The notes: generated by a model not told the origin, from the sequence alone. Shown: positions 23,486 through 33,246, numbered from the stretch's first letter. The stretch is 35,782 nt of DNA from Chitinophagaceae bacterium (GCA_947458335.1 CANGYW010000006.1:1-35782); one strand, 5' to 3'. Translations and numbers: made by a program.

Positions 23486-25333
23486 TTAATAGCCCCGTAC
23501 ATTTTTGCCTTCCATGTAATTCATAAAGGCCTTGTTGACCACCTTATTGCCACCCGGGGTCGGGTAATCTCCTGTAAAATACCAGTCGCCCAAATTAGAG
23601 GGACACGAAAGATGCAAATCTTCGATGGTCTGAAAGATCACCTGTACCGGTATACTAAAAGAAGGGGGTGTAATAAGCTGTGCGATCTTGTCGGCTATTT
23701 CGAGCGCCGTAAACTGCTGGTATAAACTTTTGACTACATTTTCTTGATGGAGCTGCCCCGTGGCCTCCAGCGATCGACAACGCTCTAGCATTTGTCCTAA
23801 AAAGGATTCTTTTTGTCTTTCTTTCAATAAGGCCACCGCAGCATTAAAAGCAATAAAGTCGCCCATCTTACTCATATCGATCCCATAACAATCGGGATAA
23901 CGTATCTGCGGCGAAGAAGAAACAACAATAATCTTTTTAGGAGATAAACGACCGAGCATAGTAATAATGCTCTCCTTTAAGGTTGTGCCCCGCACAATAG
24001 AATCGTCGATCACAACTAGCGTGTCTTCATTAGCCCTTACCGTGCCGTAGGTAATATCGTAGACGTGCTGCACCATTTCATTGCGACTTACATCTTCTGT
24101 AATAAAGGTGCGCATCTTGACATCCTTTATAGCAATCTTCTCAATGCGAATACGACGATTGATCATCTCGCTTAGCTTCTCTTCATCAAAATCCTTATTC
24201 CAGCTAAGAATGCGCTCTACCTTAATACGATTTAAATAATCTTCCATTCCTTTGAGCATTCCATAAAAAGCCGTTTCGGCCGTATTGGGGATAAAGGAGA
24301 AGATCGTATTTCTCAGATCGTGGTCAATAGCTTTGAGCACCGGCTCACTCAGCTGATAACCTAACTTATTACGTTCGCGGTAGATCTTTTCATCACTCCC
24401 TCGCGAAAAATATATGCGTTCAAAACTACAGGCCTTACGCTCTTTGGCAGGTACCAGTTGTTCAAGTTCTATGCTACCGTCTTCATGCACGATCAATCCC
24501 TGGCCGGGCATTAATTCCTTTACTTCGTTTTCGGGAACATTAAAAGCAGTGCGAATGGCGGCACGCTCCGAAGCGGCCACTACCACTTCGTCATTAACAT
24601 AATAGTAGGCCGGACGAATACCATGCGGATCTCTAAAGACAAATCCTATTCCATTACCCGTAACGCCCCCCACATGAAAGCCCCCGTCGAGCAGCGGAAT
24701 TGTTTTGCGGAGTACGTTGGCTATATTTAATTTTTCGGGGCTGCTCTCATCTTCTTTTCTCAGCAGCGAAGACATGAGTTCAATAAGGGCCGCCAGATCG
24801 CTGAAGCGAACCTCTTCGTCTGGATTTTTGCCAATGTGAGCATAGAGCTCATCGGCATTCACAATATTAAAGTTTCCAGCTAACGCTATGTTGCGGGCCG
24901 GAATCACATCTCGATTAATAAAAGGATGACAATACTCTACTTTATTCTTGCCCTGTGTTCCATAGCGAAGATGGCCCAGCAAGATCTCGCCCACAAAATT
25001 AAGATTGCCCTTCATAAGCCCAGGATGTTTTCGTACATCTGGATTATACTTTTCGAACTCCTTAATTTCTTGACCGATACGTTGAAAAATATCGGCGATC
25101 GCCTGTTGCGCATTACTGCGCATCCGGTTCATGAAAGGATAACCCGGCTCTGTATGTAGTTTAACAGCTACCACACCCGCACCATCTTGGCCACGGTTGT
25201 GCTGCTTCTCCATTAAAAGATAGAGTTTGTTGAGCCCCCATAGCACGGTGCCATACTGTTGCTGATAATAAGAAAATGGCTTGCGCAAGCGGACAAAAGC
25301 TAATCCGCATTCATGTTTAATAGGGTCGCTCAT
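23486..25333 (-). CDS. purF: Amidophosphoribosyltransferase, long Bacteroidota type
   Basis: A 615-residue class II glutamine amidotransferase/PRTase, first committed step of purine synthesis (PRPP + Gln to phosphoribosylamine). The N-terminal nucleophile is C9 in HECGLAF, so an eight-residue propeptide must be removed. KQHNRGQDGAG and GNFNIVN are the glutaminase motifs, and VVIDDSIVRGTT near residue 437 is the PRPP-binding loop. At 615 residues it is about 110-140 longer than E. coli or Bacillus PurF; the extra length is spread through the glutaminase domain and a C-terminal extension, as in the long PurF form I recall from Bacteroidota. It follows the SurA-like gene by six bases. Confidence 0.9.
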   Translation of the reverse strand: MSDPIKHECGLAFVRLRKPFSYYQQQYGTVLWGLNKLYLLMEKQHNRGQDGAGVVAVKLHTEPGYPFMNRMRSNAQQAIADIFQRIGQEIKEFEKYNPDVRKHPGLMKGNLNFVGEILLGHLRYGTQGKNKVEYCHPFINRDVIPARNIALAGNFNIVNADELYAHIGKNPDEEVRFSDLAALIELMSSLLRKEDESSPEKLNIANVLRKTIPLLDGGFHVGGVTGNGIGFVFRDPHGIRPAYYYVNDEVVVAASERAAIRTAFNVPENEVKELMPGQGLIVHEDGSIELEQLVPAKERKACSFERIYFSRGSDEKIYRERNKLGYQLSEPVLKAIDHDLRNTIFSFIPNTAETAFYGMLKGMEDYLNRIKVERILSWNKDFDEEKLSEMINRRIRIEKIAIKDVKMRTFITEDVSRNEMVQHVYDITYGTVRANEDTLVVIDDSIVRGTTLKESIITMLGRLSPKKIIVVSSSPQIRYPDCYGIDMSKMGDFIAFNAAVALLKERQKESFLGQMLERCRSLEATGQLHQENVVKSLYQQFTALEIADKIAQLITPPSFSIPVQVIFQTIEDLHLSCPSNLGDWYFTGDYPTPGGNKVVNKAFMNYMEGKNVRGY

Positions 25334-25339
25334 AAGCTA

Positions 25340-26701
25340 TCAGTTGACCGACATATACTTTTTTAGCAGAGGGCACTCCTCGCCCGTAGCCGGATCGATC
25401 ATTACATAATAGGTGGCCAGACGAGACTGGATCCACTTTTCCATCACCTTGGCTTTTTTCTCTTCTAACGCGTACTGAGAAATCTTGCTATAATCATCCT
25501 TTAGATTCATTCGATGGGGCGTAGATCTCGACTTAAGGTGAACGATACGTACTCCCTTTTTGCCTTGTTCATTTTCAAAAGCAGTAGGCATCGAATAATC
25601 GCCGGGTTGCATTTTAGCCAGCATATTAACCATATCACGATCGAGTTGATCGATAGTTACAAACGTAGAACCATCGCGGCCGGTAATATAGGGGCCGGTG
25701 TATTTGGCATTTTCGTCGTCGCTGTATTTAGTGGCGGCCTCGTTAAATGTAAGAGTTGCTGCCATTACTTTAGAACGGACCGAATCGAGTTTGCGCTTGG
25801 CCTGGTCAATCTCATCTTGTGTTACCGGCGGAATGCGTAAGATATGACGCACTATGGCATCGTCTCCGTTACGCTGTACCATCTGTATAATATGGAATCC
25901 AAATTTCGATTTAACAGGAGGCGAGATCTCGCCTTCTTTTAAGCGGAATGCCGTAGATAAAAAGACAGGATCCCACGATTTCTCAGCACGGTTTAGTTGA
26001 TACTGACCGCCTCGGTCCTTACTACCCGGATCTTCCGAATAACGCTTGGCCAATTGCTCGAAGGTAGCCAGCTTTAGTTCGATCTGACGGCGATAATTGT
26101 TCATCTCTCCAACAATGTATTGCTCTAGATCGCGAGAGGCCTTTGGATATAAGATAATCTGTCCGATCTCTAATTCCGACTCGTAAAAAGGTAAACTATC
26201 CTTGGGGATCTTATCGTACCAAGCCTTAACCTCTACAGGGGTAATGCGCACATTCTCTACGATCTTACGTTGCATGGCACCCGCCAGTTTTTGTTCGCGT
26301 ACCGACTCACGGGCATCATCTTTGATCTGGTAGATGGTCTTACCGGCAATTTCTTCGACCGCCTCTTGACTACCGAATTGATTAATGTAAGTACGAATAC
26401 GATTATCGAGATCGGCCTCGACCTCATCCTCGGTAACAGGTAAGGAGTCCTTTTGAGCCTGCAGCATCATCATCTTAGAGACCACGGCTTGTTCCATGAT
26501 CAGACACTCGGCATTGTCAGGAACTGTTTCGCCTCTGCGGGCAATATCGGCCACCGAGTTCTTGATATCGGAGAGAAGGATAATACGATCTCCTACCACC
26601 CCAGCAATCTTATCGGCTACCACTTTTTTAGGTTGCGCCTGTGCGGCTAAGGAGAGCAACACACTGCAAAAAAAACTAATTGCGATTTGACACCTATACA
26701 T
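25340..26701 (-). CDS. surA: SurA-like periplasmic chaperone/peptidyl-prolyl isomerase
   Basis: A 453-residue exported protein: signal peptide ending in AAQAQ (residues 1-23), N-terminal SurA-type domain (about 27-165) with VVGDRIILLSDI, then two parvulin (PpiC) domains at about 176-276 and 283-390. A C-terminal helix follows, running into GEECPLLKKY. This is the SurA layout, so the protein should escort outer-membrane beta-barrel proteins through the periplasm. The first parvulin domain has the usual YSEDPGSKDRGG and FGFHIIQM motifs; the second is more diverged (YSDDENAK, TGPYITG) and may be inactive. Its ATG lies five bases from a -7 box. purF begins six bases after its stop. Confidence 0.88.
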   Translation of the reverse strand: MYRCQIAISFFCSVLLSLAAQAQPKKVVADKIAGVVGDRIILLSDIKNSVADIARRGETVPDNAECLIMEQAVVSKMMMLQAQKDSLPVTEDEVEADLDNRIRTYINQFGSQEAVEEIAGKTIYQIKDDARESVREQKLAGAMQRKIVENVRITPVEVKAWYDKIPKDSLPFYESELEIGQIILYPKASRDLEQYIVGEMNNYRRQIELKLATFEQLAKRYSEDPGSKDRGGQYQLNRAEKSWDPVFLSTAFRLKEGEISPPVKSKFGFHIIQMVQRNGDDAIVRHILRIPPVTQDEIDQAKRKLDSVRSKVMAATLTFNEAATKYSDDENAKYTGPYITGRDGSTFVTIDQLDRDMVNMLAKMQPGDYSMPTAFENEQGKKGVRIVHLKSRSTPHRMNLKDDYSKISQYALEEKKAKVMEKWIQSRLATYYVMIDPATGEECPLLKKYMSVN

Positions 26702-26706
26702 AATCT

Positions 26707-26714
26707 CAAATGTA
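26707..26714 (-). promoter_or_regulatory. -7 promoter box of the surA-purF pair
   Basis: TACATTTG on the minus strand fits TAnnTTTG and ends five bases before the ATG at 26701, predicting a leaderless or nearly leaderless transcript. No good TTTG at the -33 distance. Confidence 0.5.
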
Positions 26715-26763
26715 AGTGACCTCCTTATTTGTAGCAGAAGGCCACCGGGGGTTTAACAAAAGC

Positions 26764-29529
26764 TTAGAGCGTTCGTTTTACTTCTTCTATTTCGTAGGCC
26801 TCTACCACATCGCCTACTTTAATGTCGCTAAAGTTCTTGATGGTAAGACCGCACTCCATTCCGTTGAGTACCTCTTTGGCATCATCCTTAAAGCGCTTGA
26901 GCGATCCCAATTCTGCGACCACTCCTTCGGCCGTGGGATAGACCACGATACCATCGCGGATCAGGCGAATCTTTGAATCACGCTTGATCTTTCCGTCGCG
27001 TACAAAGCAACCTGCCACTGTAGCCTTATCGAACTTGAACACCTCTCTGATCTCCACATTGGCCACGATCTTCTCTTGTGTCTTGGGTTCGAGCATTCCC
27101 TCCATGGCATTCTTGACTTCTTCGATCGCATTGTAAATGATCGAATACATCTTGATCTCGATACCAGCGTTTTCGGCCAGCTTCGATGCTTGCAGTGAGG
27201 GGCGTACATTAAACGCGATCACAATTGCATCAGAGGCTTCTGCCAGCACAATATCACTCTCGTTAATCTGTCCTACTCCTTTATGAATTACATTGACCAG
27301 GATCTCTTCGGTAGAAAGTTTTTGCAATGAGTCACTCAAGGCCTCGACCGATCCATCCACGTCACCTTTAATTATAACGTTAAGCTCCTTAAAGCTGCCG
27401 AGTGCCAGACGACGACCAATCTCGTCGAGGGTGATATGCTTTTTGGTACGTATACCTTGTTCGCGCAAGATCTGGGCACGACGATTTGCAACCTCTTTGG
27501 CTTCTGATTCGTCTTCGTATACCTTGAATTTTTCTCCGGCCTGGGGAGCACCATTCAATCCTAAGATAACAGCCGGTGCAGAAGGACCCGCTTTGGTCTC
27601 TTTTTTATTGCGCTCATTGAACATGGCCTTTACACGACCATAGAACTGACCACTGACTACCAGATCTCCGGGTTCGAGCGTACCGTTCTCTACCAGTAAG
27701 GTAGCCACAAAGCCACGTCCCTTATCGAGTGAGGCTTCGATAATGGTACCCGATGCTTCGCGATCGGGATTGGCCTTAAGATCGAGCATCTCGGCCTCGA
27801 GCAATATCTTCTCTAACAGCTTATCGACATTCAATCCTTTTTTAGCCGATAACTCTTGGCTTTGGAATTTACCACCCCATTCTTCGACAAGCAGATTCAT
27901 TTGCGAAAGCTGCTCGTAGATCTTTTGGCTATTGGCACCGTCTTTGTCGATCTTGTTAATGGCAAATATCATGGGTACACCGGCCGCCTGTGCGTGGCTG
28001 ATTGCCTCACGCGTCTGTGGCATCACCGCATCGTCCGCTGCAATAACAATCACCGCAATATCAGTCACCTTGGCTCCACGAGCACGCATAGCCGTAAAGG
28101 CCTCGTGACCGGGCGTATCCAAAAACGTGATCTCTCTTCCATTGGGGATCGCCACGCGATACGCACCAATGTGCTGGGTAATACCTCCGGCCTCACCTGC
28201 TACTACATTGGCACTGCGAATGTGGTCTAGTAGCGAGGTCTTACCATGGTCTACGTGACCCATGATGGTAACGATCGGAGAGCGAGGTTGCAGATCTTCA
28301 TCGTCATCTTCGTCATCGCCATCCGTTTCCATCTCCATCTGCTTCTCCATATCAATAAACTCTACAATAAATCCAAATTCACTGGCTACCAGCTCGATTA
28401 CTTCGGCATCTAATCGCTGATTGATCGACACCATGATGCCCAGACTCATACACTTGCTAATCACATCAGCAAAGCTTACATCCATAAGACTGGCTAATTC
28501 GCTAACACTGATAAACTCAGTTAGCTGCAGCTTGTTGTCATCGACCGCTTCGCCCATGGCCTCGGCCATTTCTTGACGTTTCTCACGACGCAGTTTAGCT
28601 TTAACGCCTTTTCCTTTTCCGGTTCCACCACCACTTAACTTGGCTTGCGTTTCTTGAATCTTGCGCTGAATTTCTTTTTCATCGATCAGTTTATCCTCGC
28701 GCTTGGCACCACGAGGTTGCGGCCTAGCACCGCCTCTTCCACGATTAAACCCACCACCGGTTCTGCCATCTTGATCTTTATTGATAAAGATCTCGCGGTG
28801 AGTAGTATCTTTTTTGGCGATCGGAATCCGTTTACGCGGTTTCTTTTCGTCTCGTACCGGACGAGTCTCGCTGTCGGTAGGCAGATCAATCTTACCCAAG
28901 ATCTTGGGACCCGATAATTTTTCGACCTCAATATTTTCAATAACAGGAGGAGCTTCTTCTGCAGGCGCTGCTTCGGCTGCGGGAGCCGGCACTTCCTGTG
29001 GAGTTGCTTTTTCTTTTTTTGACTTAGCAGGCTTTACTTCTTCGGCCGCTTCTTCTTTTTTAGCCTTTGCACCTCTCTTTGGACGGGTTGATGAATCGAT
29101 GGCATCCAAATCGATCTTTGTTACCACCTTTGGCCCTTCAAGTTCGGGCGCCTCTGCTTTTACCACAGCTTCGGGAGCTGCGGGTGTTGTCTGTGCAGGG
29201 GTCTCTGCAGGTTCTTCTTTCTTCTTTGATGCTTTACCAGCAGAAGGTTTATCGGCCGCTTTAAAGGTAATCTCTTCGTCCTCTTTCTTTTTGCGAGCCT
29301 CGCCCTGAGCAGACTTAGGAAGTTCGAGCTGGTCACTCTTCATCTTGGCGACCTTATCGCTCTGAAACTCCTGCTGCAGTGAGCGGTACATGTCTTCCGT
29401 TAATTTAGACGTCGGCTTTAGTTCGTCTTTGGGGAAGCCCTTTGCAACTAAAAAGGCAATAAGGGTATCCTGACCAATGTTGAACTCTTTGGCCGCTGCC
29501 AGTAATCGGGGAAGTTTTAATTCTGCCAT
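26764..29529 (-). CDS. infB: Translation initiation factor IF-2
   Basis: A 921-residue GTPase that brings initiator tRNA to the 30S subunit. The N-terminal 330 residues are low-complexity, rich in Ala, Glu, Lys and Pro, with a Gly/Arg-rich stretch ([17 protein letters not shown]), and preceded by a short IF2-N domain ([19 protein letters not shown]). The G domain starts near residue 423 with GHVDHGKT (G1), followed by DTPGHEAF (G3) and NKID (G4). Domains II, III and IV follow with the C-terminal fMet-tRNA-binding fold ending in [18 protein letters not shown]. Length is comparable to E. coli (890). It is the third gene of rimP-nusA-infB, 45 bases after nusA. Confidence 0.97.
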   Translation of the reverse strand: MAELKLPRLLAAAKEFNIGQDTLIAFLVAKGFPKDELKPTSKLTEDMYRSLQQEFQSDKVAKMKSDQLELPKSAQGEARKKKEDEEITFKAADKPSAGKASKKKEEPAETPAQTTPAAPEAVVKAEAPELEGPKVVTKIDLDAIDSSTRPKRGAKAKKEEAAEEVKPAKSKKEKATPQEVPAPAAEAAPAEEAPPVIENIEVEKLSGPKILGKIDLPTDSETRPVRDEKKPRKRIPIAKKDTTHREIFINKDQDGRTGGGFNRGRGGARPQPRGAKREDKLIDEKEIQRKIQETQAKLSGGGTGKGKGVKAKLRREKRQEMAEAMGEAVDDNKLQLTEFISVSELASLMDVSFADVISKCMSLGIMVSINQRLDAEVIELVASEFGFIVEFIDMEKQMEMETDGDDEDDDEDLQPRSPIVTIMGHVDHGKTSLLDHIRSANVVAGEAGGITQHIGAYRVAIPNGREITFLDTPGHEAFTAMRARGAKVTDIAVIVIAADDAVMPQTREAISHAQAAGVPMIFAINKIDKDGANSQKIYEQLSQMNLLVEEWGGKFQSQELSAKKGLNVDKLLEKILLEAEMLDLKANPDREASGTIIEASLDKGRGFVATLLVENGTLEPGDLVVSGQFYGRVKAMFNERNKKETKAGPSAPAVILGLNGAPQAGEKFKVYEDESEAKEVANRRAQILREQGIRTKKHITLDEIGRRLALGSFKELNVIIKGDVDGSVEALSDSLQKLSTEEILVNVIHKGVGQINESDIVLAEASDAIVIAFNVRPSLQASKLAENAGIEIKMYSIIYNAIEEVKNAMEGMLEPKTQEKIVANVEIREVFKFDKATVAGCFVRDGKIKRDSKIRLIRDGIVVYPTAEGVVAELGSLKRFKDDAKEVLNGMECGLTIKNFSDIKVGDVVEAYEIEEVKRTL

Positions 29530-29574
29530 TCCAATCGGTTGTTTCGTTTGTGTGACCCCTTTTTTGGAGATCGT

Positions 29575-30822
29575 TTATTCCTTTTCAAATTCTGTCTTCA
29601 GCACTTTTCTGAGATCGTTGATGGTCTCTTTTTCGAGATCGGTACGACGCTCTAATTCATCGGCGGTAAGATTCAACACACTGCGAGCCGTATCACAACC
29701 CACACGCTTAAGCTCATCAATTACCCATCCGTCGATCTCGTCACTAAATTCTTCGAGGTCGATATCAAATTCTTCTTCGTCACCTTCGTTATCGCGATAT
29801 ACGTCTAGTTCGTACCCGGTAAGTTCAGAGGCCAGCTTAATGTTGACCCCGCGACGACCGATCGCCAACGACACCTGATCGGGAGCCAAATACACATTGG
29901 CATGTTTACCCTCGGTATCTAATTCCATACTCGTAATACGAGCGGGTGTAAGTGAACGCTGAATCAGTAACTGCGTATTCGCTGTATAATTGATAACATC
30001 GATATTCTCATTCTTAAGTTCGCGCACGATACCATGAATACGACTTCCTTTCATACCCACACAGGCACCCACCGGATCGATACGATCGTCGTACGATTCT
30101 ACAGCTACTTTAGCCCGCTCTCCCGGATCGCGTACGATCTTTTTTATCACGATTAGGCCATCGAAGATCTCGGGCACCTCTATCTCCAGCAACTTGGCCA
30201 GAAATTCAGGAGCCGTACGAGATAAGATAATGACAGGATTATTATTCTTCATATCGACGCGTCTGATCACCGCGCGAATACTCTCGCCTTTCTTAAAATA
30301 ATCTTGCGGAATCTGCTCGCTCTTGGGGAGGATCAGTTCATTGCCTTCTTCGTCGAGCAATAAGATCTCTTTTTTCCAGACCTGGTATACTTCGGCGCTA
30401 ATAATATCGCCTACACGATCACCGTATTTTTTAGCCAATGCATTTTTCTTTAGATCGCTAATGCGGCTAGCCAGGGTTTGTTTAGCGGCTAAAATGGCAC
30501 GACGACCGAAATCGAGCAAGTCGATTTCTTCGTAGAGTTCTTCGCCCACTTCGAAGTCGGGTTCAATCTTGGCCGCTTCGCTGTAACCCACCTGCGCCAA
30601 CGGATCTTCTACCTCGCCGTCTTCAACGATCATCCGGCGACGAATGATCTCAAGGTCACCCTTTTCGGCATTAACGATAACGTCGAAGTTTTCGTCGCTT
30701 CCGTATTTTTTTCTGAGCAAGGTCTTAAATACATCTTCTACCACTTTCATCATGGTAGGCCGGTCAATGTTTTCCGCGTCTTTGAAGTCCTGGAAAGCAT
30801 CAATTAAGTTAATACTGGACAT
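29575..30822 (-). CDS. nusA: Transcription termination/antitermination protein NusA
   Basis: A 415-residue protein that binds RNA polymerase and modulates pausing and termination. Domains in order: N-terminal RNAP-binding domain (1 to about 130, with RRMIVEDGEVEDP), S1 domain (about 135-200, ending MKNNNPVIILSRT), and two KH domains with GACVGMKGSRIHGIVREL and LAIGRRGVNIKLASELTG. A short acidic linker leads to a C-terminal helix-hairpin-helix-like segment (ADELERRTDLEKETINDL). The two acidic repeats of E. coli NusA are absent, as in many non-proteobacterial NusAs. It lies between rimP (27-base gap) and infB (45-base gap). Confidence 0.95.
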   Translation of the reverse strand: MSSINLIDAFQDFKDAENIDRPTMMKVVEDVFKTLLRKKYGSDENFDVIVNAEKGDLEIIRRRMIVEDGEVEDPLAQVGYSEAAKIEPDFEVGEELYEEIDLLDFGRRAILAAKQTLASRISDLKKNALAKKYGDRVGDIISAEVYQVWKKEILLLDEEGNELILPKSEQIPQDYFKKGESIRAVIRRVDMKNNNPVIILSRTAPEFLAKLLEIEVPEIFDGLIVIKKIVRDPGERAKVAVESYDDRIDPVGACVGMKGSRIHGIVRELKNENIDVINYTANTQLLIQRSLTPARITSMELDTEGKHANVYLAPDQVSLAIGRRGVNIKLASELTGYELDVYRDNEGDEEEFDIDLEEFSDEIDGWVIDELKRVGCDTARSVLNLTADELERRTDLEKETINDLRKVLKTEFEKE

Positions 30823-30849
30823 AAGGCAAATTTTTGATCCGTTTCTGTT

Positions 30850-31320
30850 TTAAAATTTAATTTGAATTTTTGTCGCTTTTATTTCCGAGAAGGGGATCAC
30901 ATGGGTATGTGTCTCCATCTTTTTTCCTTTTCCTTTTGTTTCTGTCAACTCAATCTGTGTATCACCCACCACCTGCAGCACCCCTTCTTTTTTGGCTCCA
31001 TCCACTAAGATCACTTCGACCGGCCGACCCATGTTTTTAACGTATTGGCGGTGCAGTTTTAGCGGCTCATCAAGTCCGGGCGAAGAGAGCTCCAGCGAAA
31101 AATCACCATTTGGAAACACCCCCTCTTCTTCGAGCTGACGGTAGAGCTTTCTGTTATATGAAACTAATTTATCAACACTAACTCCTTGATCTCCATCAAT
31201 ATAAATCTTAACATTGTTGGTCGGCTTTATCCGCACCTCTACCACAAAAAGGTCTCTTTCGGCCCCGATCAGGGCGGCCGCACGCTCTTGTAGGTTGGTT
31301 ATCAATGCTATCTGATCCAT
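30850..31320 (-). CDS. rimP: Ribosome maturation factor RimP
   Basis: A 156-residue protein needed for late assembly of the 30S subunit. It has the two-domain RimP layout: an alpha/beta N-terminal domain with VEVRIKPTNNVKIYIDGD and SLELSSPGLDEPLK, the family's signature stretch, and an Sm-like C-terminal barrel (VEVILVDGAKKEGVLQVVGD, then EIKATKIQIKF). The position as first gene before nusA and infB is the conserved arrangement across bacteria. The leader carries a promoter and a hairpin that could act as an attenuator. Confidence 0.95.
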   Translation of the reverse strand: MDQIALITNLQERAAALIGAERDLFVVEVRIKPTNNVKIYIDGDQGVSVDKLVSYNRKLYRQLEEEGVFPNGDFSLELSSPGLDEPLKLHRQYVKNMGRPVEVILVDGAKKEGVLQVVGDTQIELTETKGKGKKMETHTHVIPFSEIKATKIQIKF

Positions 31321-31405
31321 AGGTAAAAAGAAGAAGGGAACGATTTCGTTCCCTTCCTACTTCGATACAGGTACAAAAGTAAGCTAATCGGGCCTTTTTG
31401 CCAAA
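31321..31405 (-). promoter_or_regulatory. rimP-nusA-infB promoter and leader
   Basis: On the minus strand, TTTG (31402-31405), 20 bases, TACTTTTG (31374-31381) form one of the best promoter matches in the window. Transcription should start near 31367, giving a leader of about 45 bases before the rimP ATG, unusual here because several other genes have almost none. The leader contains the hairpin listed separately. Confidence 0.7.
31329..31355 (-). terminator. Terminator-like hairpin in the rimP leader (possible attenuator)
   Basis: Perfect inverted repeat of ten bases per arm, AAGGGAACGA (31346-31355 read on minus) and TCGTTCCCTT (31334-31343), separated by two bases, so the real stem has eight or nine pairs with a small loop. 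It is followed on the minus strand by CTTCTTTTT, a pyrimidine/U-rich tract ending five bases before the rimP ATG. The form is that of an intrinsic terminator placed inside a leader. It could instead block or tune ribosome access. Confidence 0.55.
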
Positions 31406-31420
31406 AGAAAATTGAACCCC

Positions 31421-33175
31421 CTATTTGACCCTTTCAAAGAGCAACTCGGGCTCGTTGGTAGTAATAAAGTCGAAACCCTGCTCTAAAAACCAGTCCAACA
31501 AGGCCATGTCGTTTACCGTCCATGCGTTTAAGACCAGCTTTAGCCGCTTGGCCTGAGCGATCCAATCGGGATTTTTTTGAAAGACCGAAAAATTATAGTC
31601 AATCCCGTCTATACCATCTTTTGCGACCTGTTCTGGCGAGCGGTCTCCGTTCAAGTAATGTGCTTTGGCCTTTTTCTGACGTTGCTTTAAAACGAGCAGC
31701 TGGTCATAATCGAAGCTGATATACTCGGTGTAGGCTTCTACTCCCGCCTCTTGCACAGCACGGAGTACCGACTGGGCTATGAGATCACGTCGTTCGGTAG
31801 TCTTAGTGTCGGAGGGTTTTATTTCTAGAATCAAACGAGTAGTTGGCTTGTCTTGTTGCCCCGCTTTTAAATACGAAGACAAAGTCGGCAATACCTCTCC
31901 ATTAGGTAGTGGCTGCGCAGCCAGCACTGCATAGGGAGTGGCTTCGATTAGCATACCTTGGTAATGCGCATCATGATTGACCACCAATATGCTGTCGGCC
32001 GTCATGCGCACATCAAATTCTGAACCCGCACAATTAAGCCGAATGGCCTCACGCAGCGAAGCGATGGAGTTTTCGGGGAATCCGTTTTTCTTAAAGGCCC
32101 CACGGTGCGCAATAACAGGATTAGGCATAAACGTAAGTTGACTTCGTTTGATAGTGTAAGAGCTGCGTGAATTGTTCATTTCGTCGATCAGCTCAAGCTC
32201 AATAACCGGATCGATATCCCAACGTATCGTTATCAATCCGATATTATTTTCCATAATCGGGCCTTCGATGCGGTTACGATTGGGGGTGGCAAAATCCCAT
32301 ACCGAAGTAATGCCACTCGAAGTAATATCGTAGAGCGGATACATACCCGGTGAACGCAGCCGCGAGATCTCTCCATAGTGTACATCGCCTGTTAAAAAAA
32401 GGACCCCCTCCGCCCGGGTATCACGAATCAAGCGACAGAGCCGTTCTTGCTCGTGAGGATAATTGGCCCAGGCTTCGTACCCGTTGAACTCAATGCCAAA
32501 CTGCGATCCGCTACAAATAAGCCGTAGATCGGCCGGTTGTCGCAGCTGCTCCTCAAGCCATTGCCATTGCTGTTCTCCCAACAACGTACTGTCTTTGTTG
32601 GTGTGTGGCTTATAATCGAGCGGATAAAAATATTTTTTTCGGGGTAATACCGCCGTTGAGTCATAGAGCAAAACGTTTTCGCGAAACGTACGATTATCAA
32701 GTAAAATAATCTGCACCCTTCGATCGCCCACCTGTAAGTACTCGACGTGATAAATTCCTGGGTGCTTTCTTCTTTCGCTTTGTATCGGTTCTTTAAAAAA
32801 ATCGAGAAAGATGTTTTTTGATTCTTCTTTATAAGGATAATGCCGGCCCGCATCGTTGCGCCCAAAATCATGATCGTCCCAGATGGCTAGCAGTTGGGTG
32901 GCCGCGGCCAGCTGCTTAAACTCCGGCTTGGCTCCCCAGCGTTGGTACTTAGCCCGCAGCGTATCCATGTTATCGGTATCACCATATATATTGTCGCCCA
33001 AAAAAATAAAGCGATCTGGATTATAACCGGCCGCCAGCTTAAGCAGCGGCTGCGGACGGTCTTGATGAGCACAAGAACCAAAGGCAATACGGGTAATTTG
33101 TGCTGTGGCAGATAAAACAAGCATCAATATTAGCATTGCCCAGAGCCCTACCCGTACTATAATCTGCTTGACCAT
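31421..33175 (-). CDS. PhoD-like alkaline phosphatase fused to glycerophosphodiester phosphodiesterase (GDPD)
   Basis: A 584-residue exported two-domain enzyme. A signal peptide (1-26, ending in SATAQ) is followed by a PhoD-like metallophosphatase domain (about 28-345): FGSCAHQD, LGDNIYGD (59-66), WDDHDFGRND (99-108) and LTGDVHYGEI (261-270). From about residue 352 a complete GDPD domain begins: IAHRGAFKKNGFPENS (H357, R358, E369), EFDVR (E386, D388), NHD (H401), EIKP (E451) and NAWTVND near the end. Neither domain lacks a key residue I can see. GDPD would release glycerol-3-phosphate from glycerophosphodiesters and the phosphatase domain could act on phosphodiesters or on the product, so the fusion may scavenge phosphate in the periplasm. 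No linker low-complexity sequence separates the domains. Confidence 0.9.
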   Translation of the reverse strand: MVKQIIVRVGLWAMLILMLVLSATAQITRIAFGSCAHQDRPQPLLKLAAGYNPDRFIFLGDNIYGDTDNMDTLRAKYQRWGAKPEFKQLAAATQLLAIWDDHDFGRNDAGRHYPYKEESKNIFLDFFKEPIQSERRKHPGIYHVEYLQVGDRRVQIILLDNRTFRENVLLYDSTAVLPRKKYFYPLDYKPHTNKDSTLLGEQQWQWLEEQLRQPADLRLICSGSQFGIEFNGYEAWANYPHEQERLCRLIRDTRAEGVLFLTGDVHYGEISRLRSPGMYPLYDITSSGITSVWDFATPNRNRIEGPIMENNIGLITIRWDIDPVIELELIDEMNNSRSSYTIKRSQLTFMPNPVIAHRGAFKKNGFPENSIASLREAIRLNCAGSEFDVRMTADSILVVNHDAHYQGMLIEATPYAVLAAQPLPNGEVLPTLSSYLKAGQQDKPTTRLILEIKPSDTKTTERRDLIAQSVLRAVQEAGVEAYTEYISFDYDQLLVLKQRQKKAKAHYLNGDRSPEQVAKDGIDGIDYNFSVFQKNPDWIAQAKRLKLVLNAWTVNDMALLDWFLEQGFDFITTNEPELLFERVK

Positions 33176-33246
33176 ACATTTAATACTATTTGTTAAAGAT
33201 AAGCAGCCAGGTAATGACCCCCTCTTTAGGTATGTTGGCTTTTAGT

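Noticed and set aside
28814-29308. Plus-strand open frame of 164 residues rich in Ala, Ser and Gly
   Set aside because: Mirror of the low-complexity Ala/Glu/Lys N-terminal region of IF-2; such frames stay open because of biased composition.
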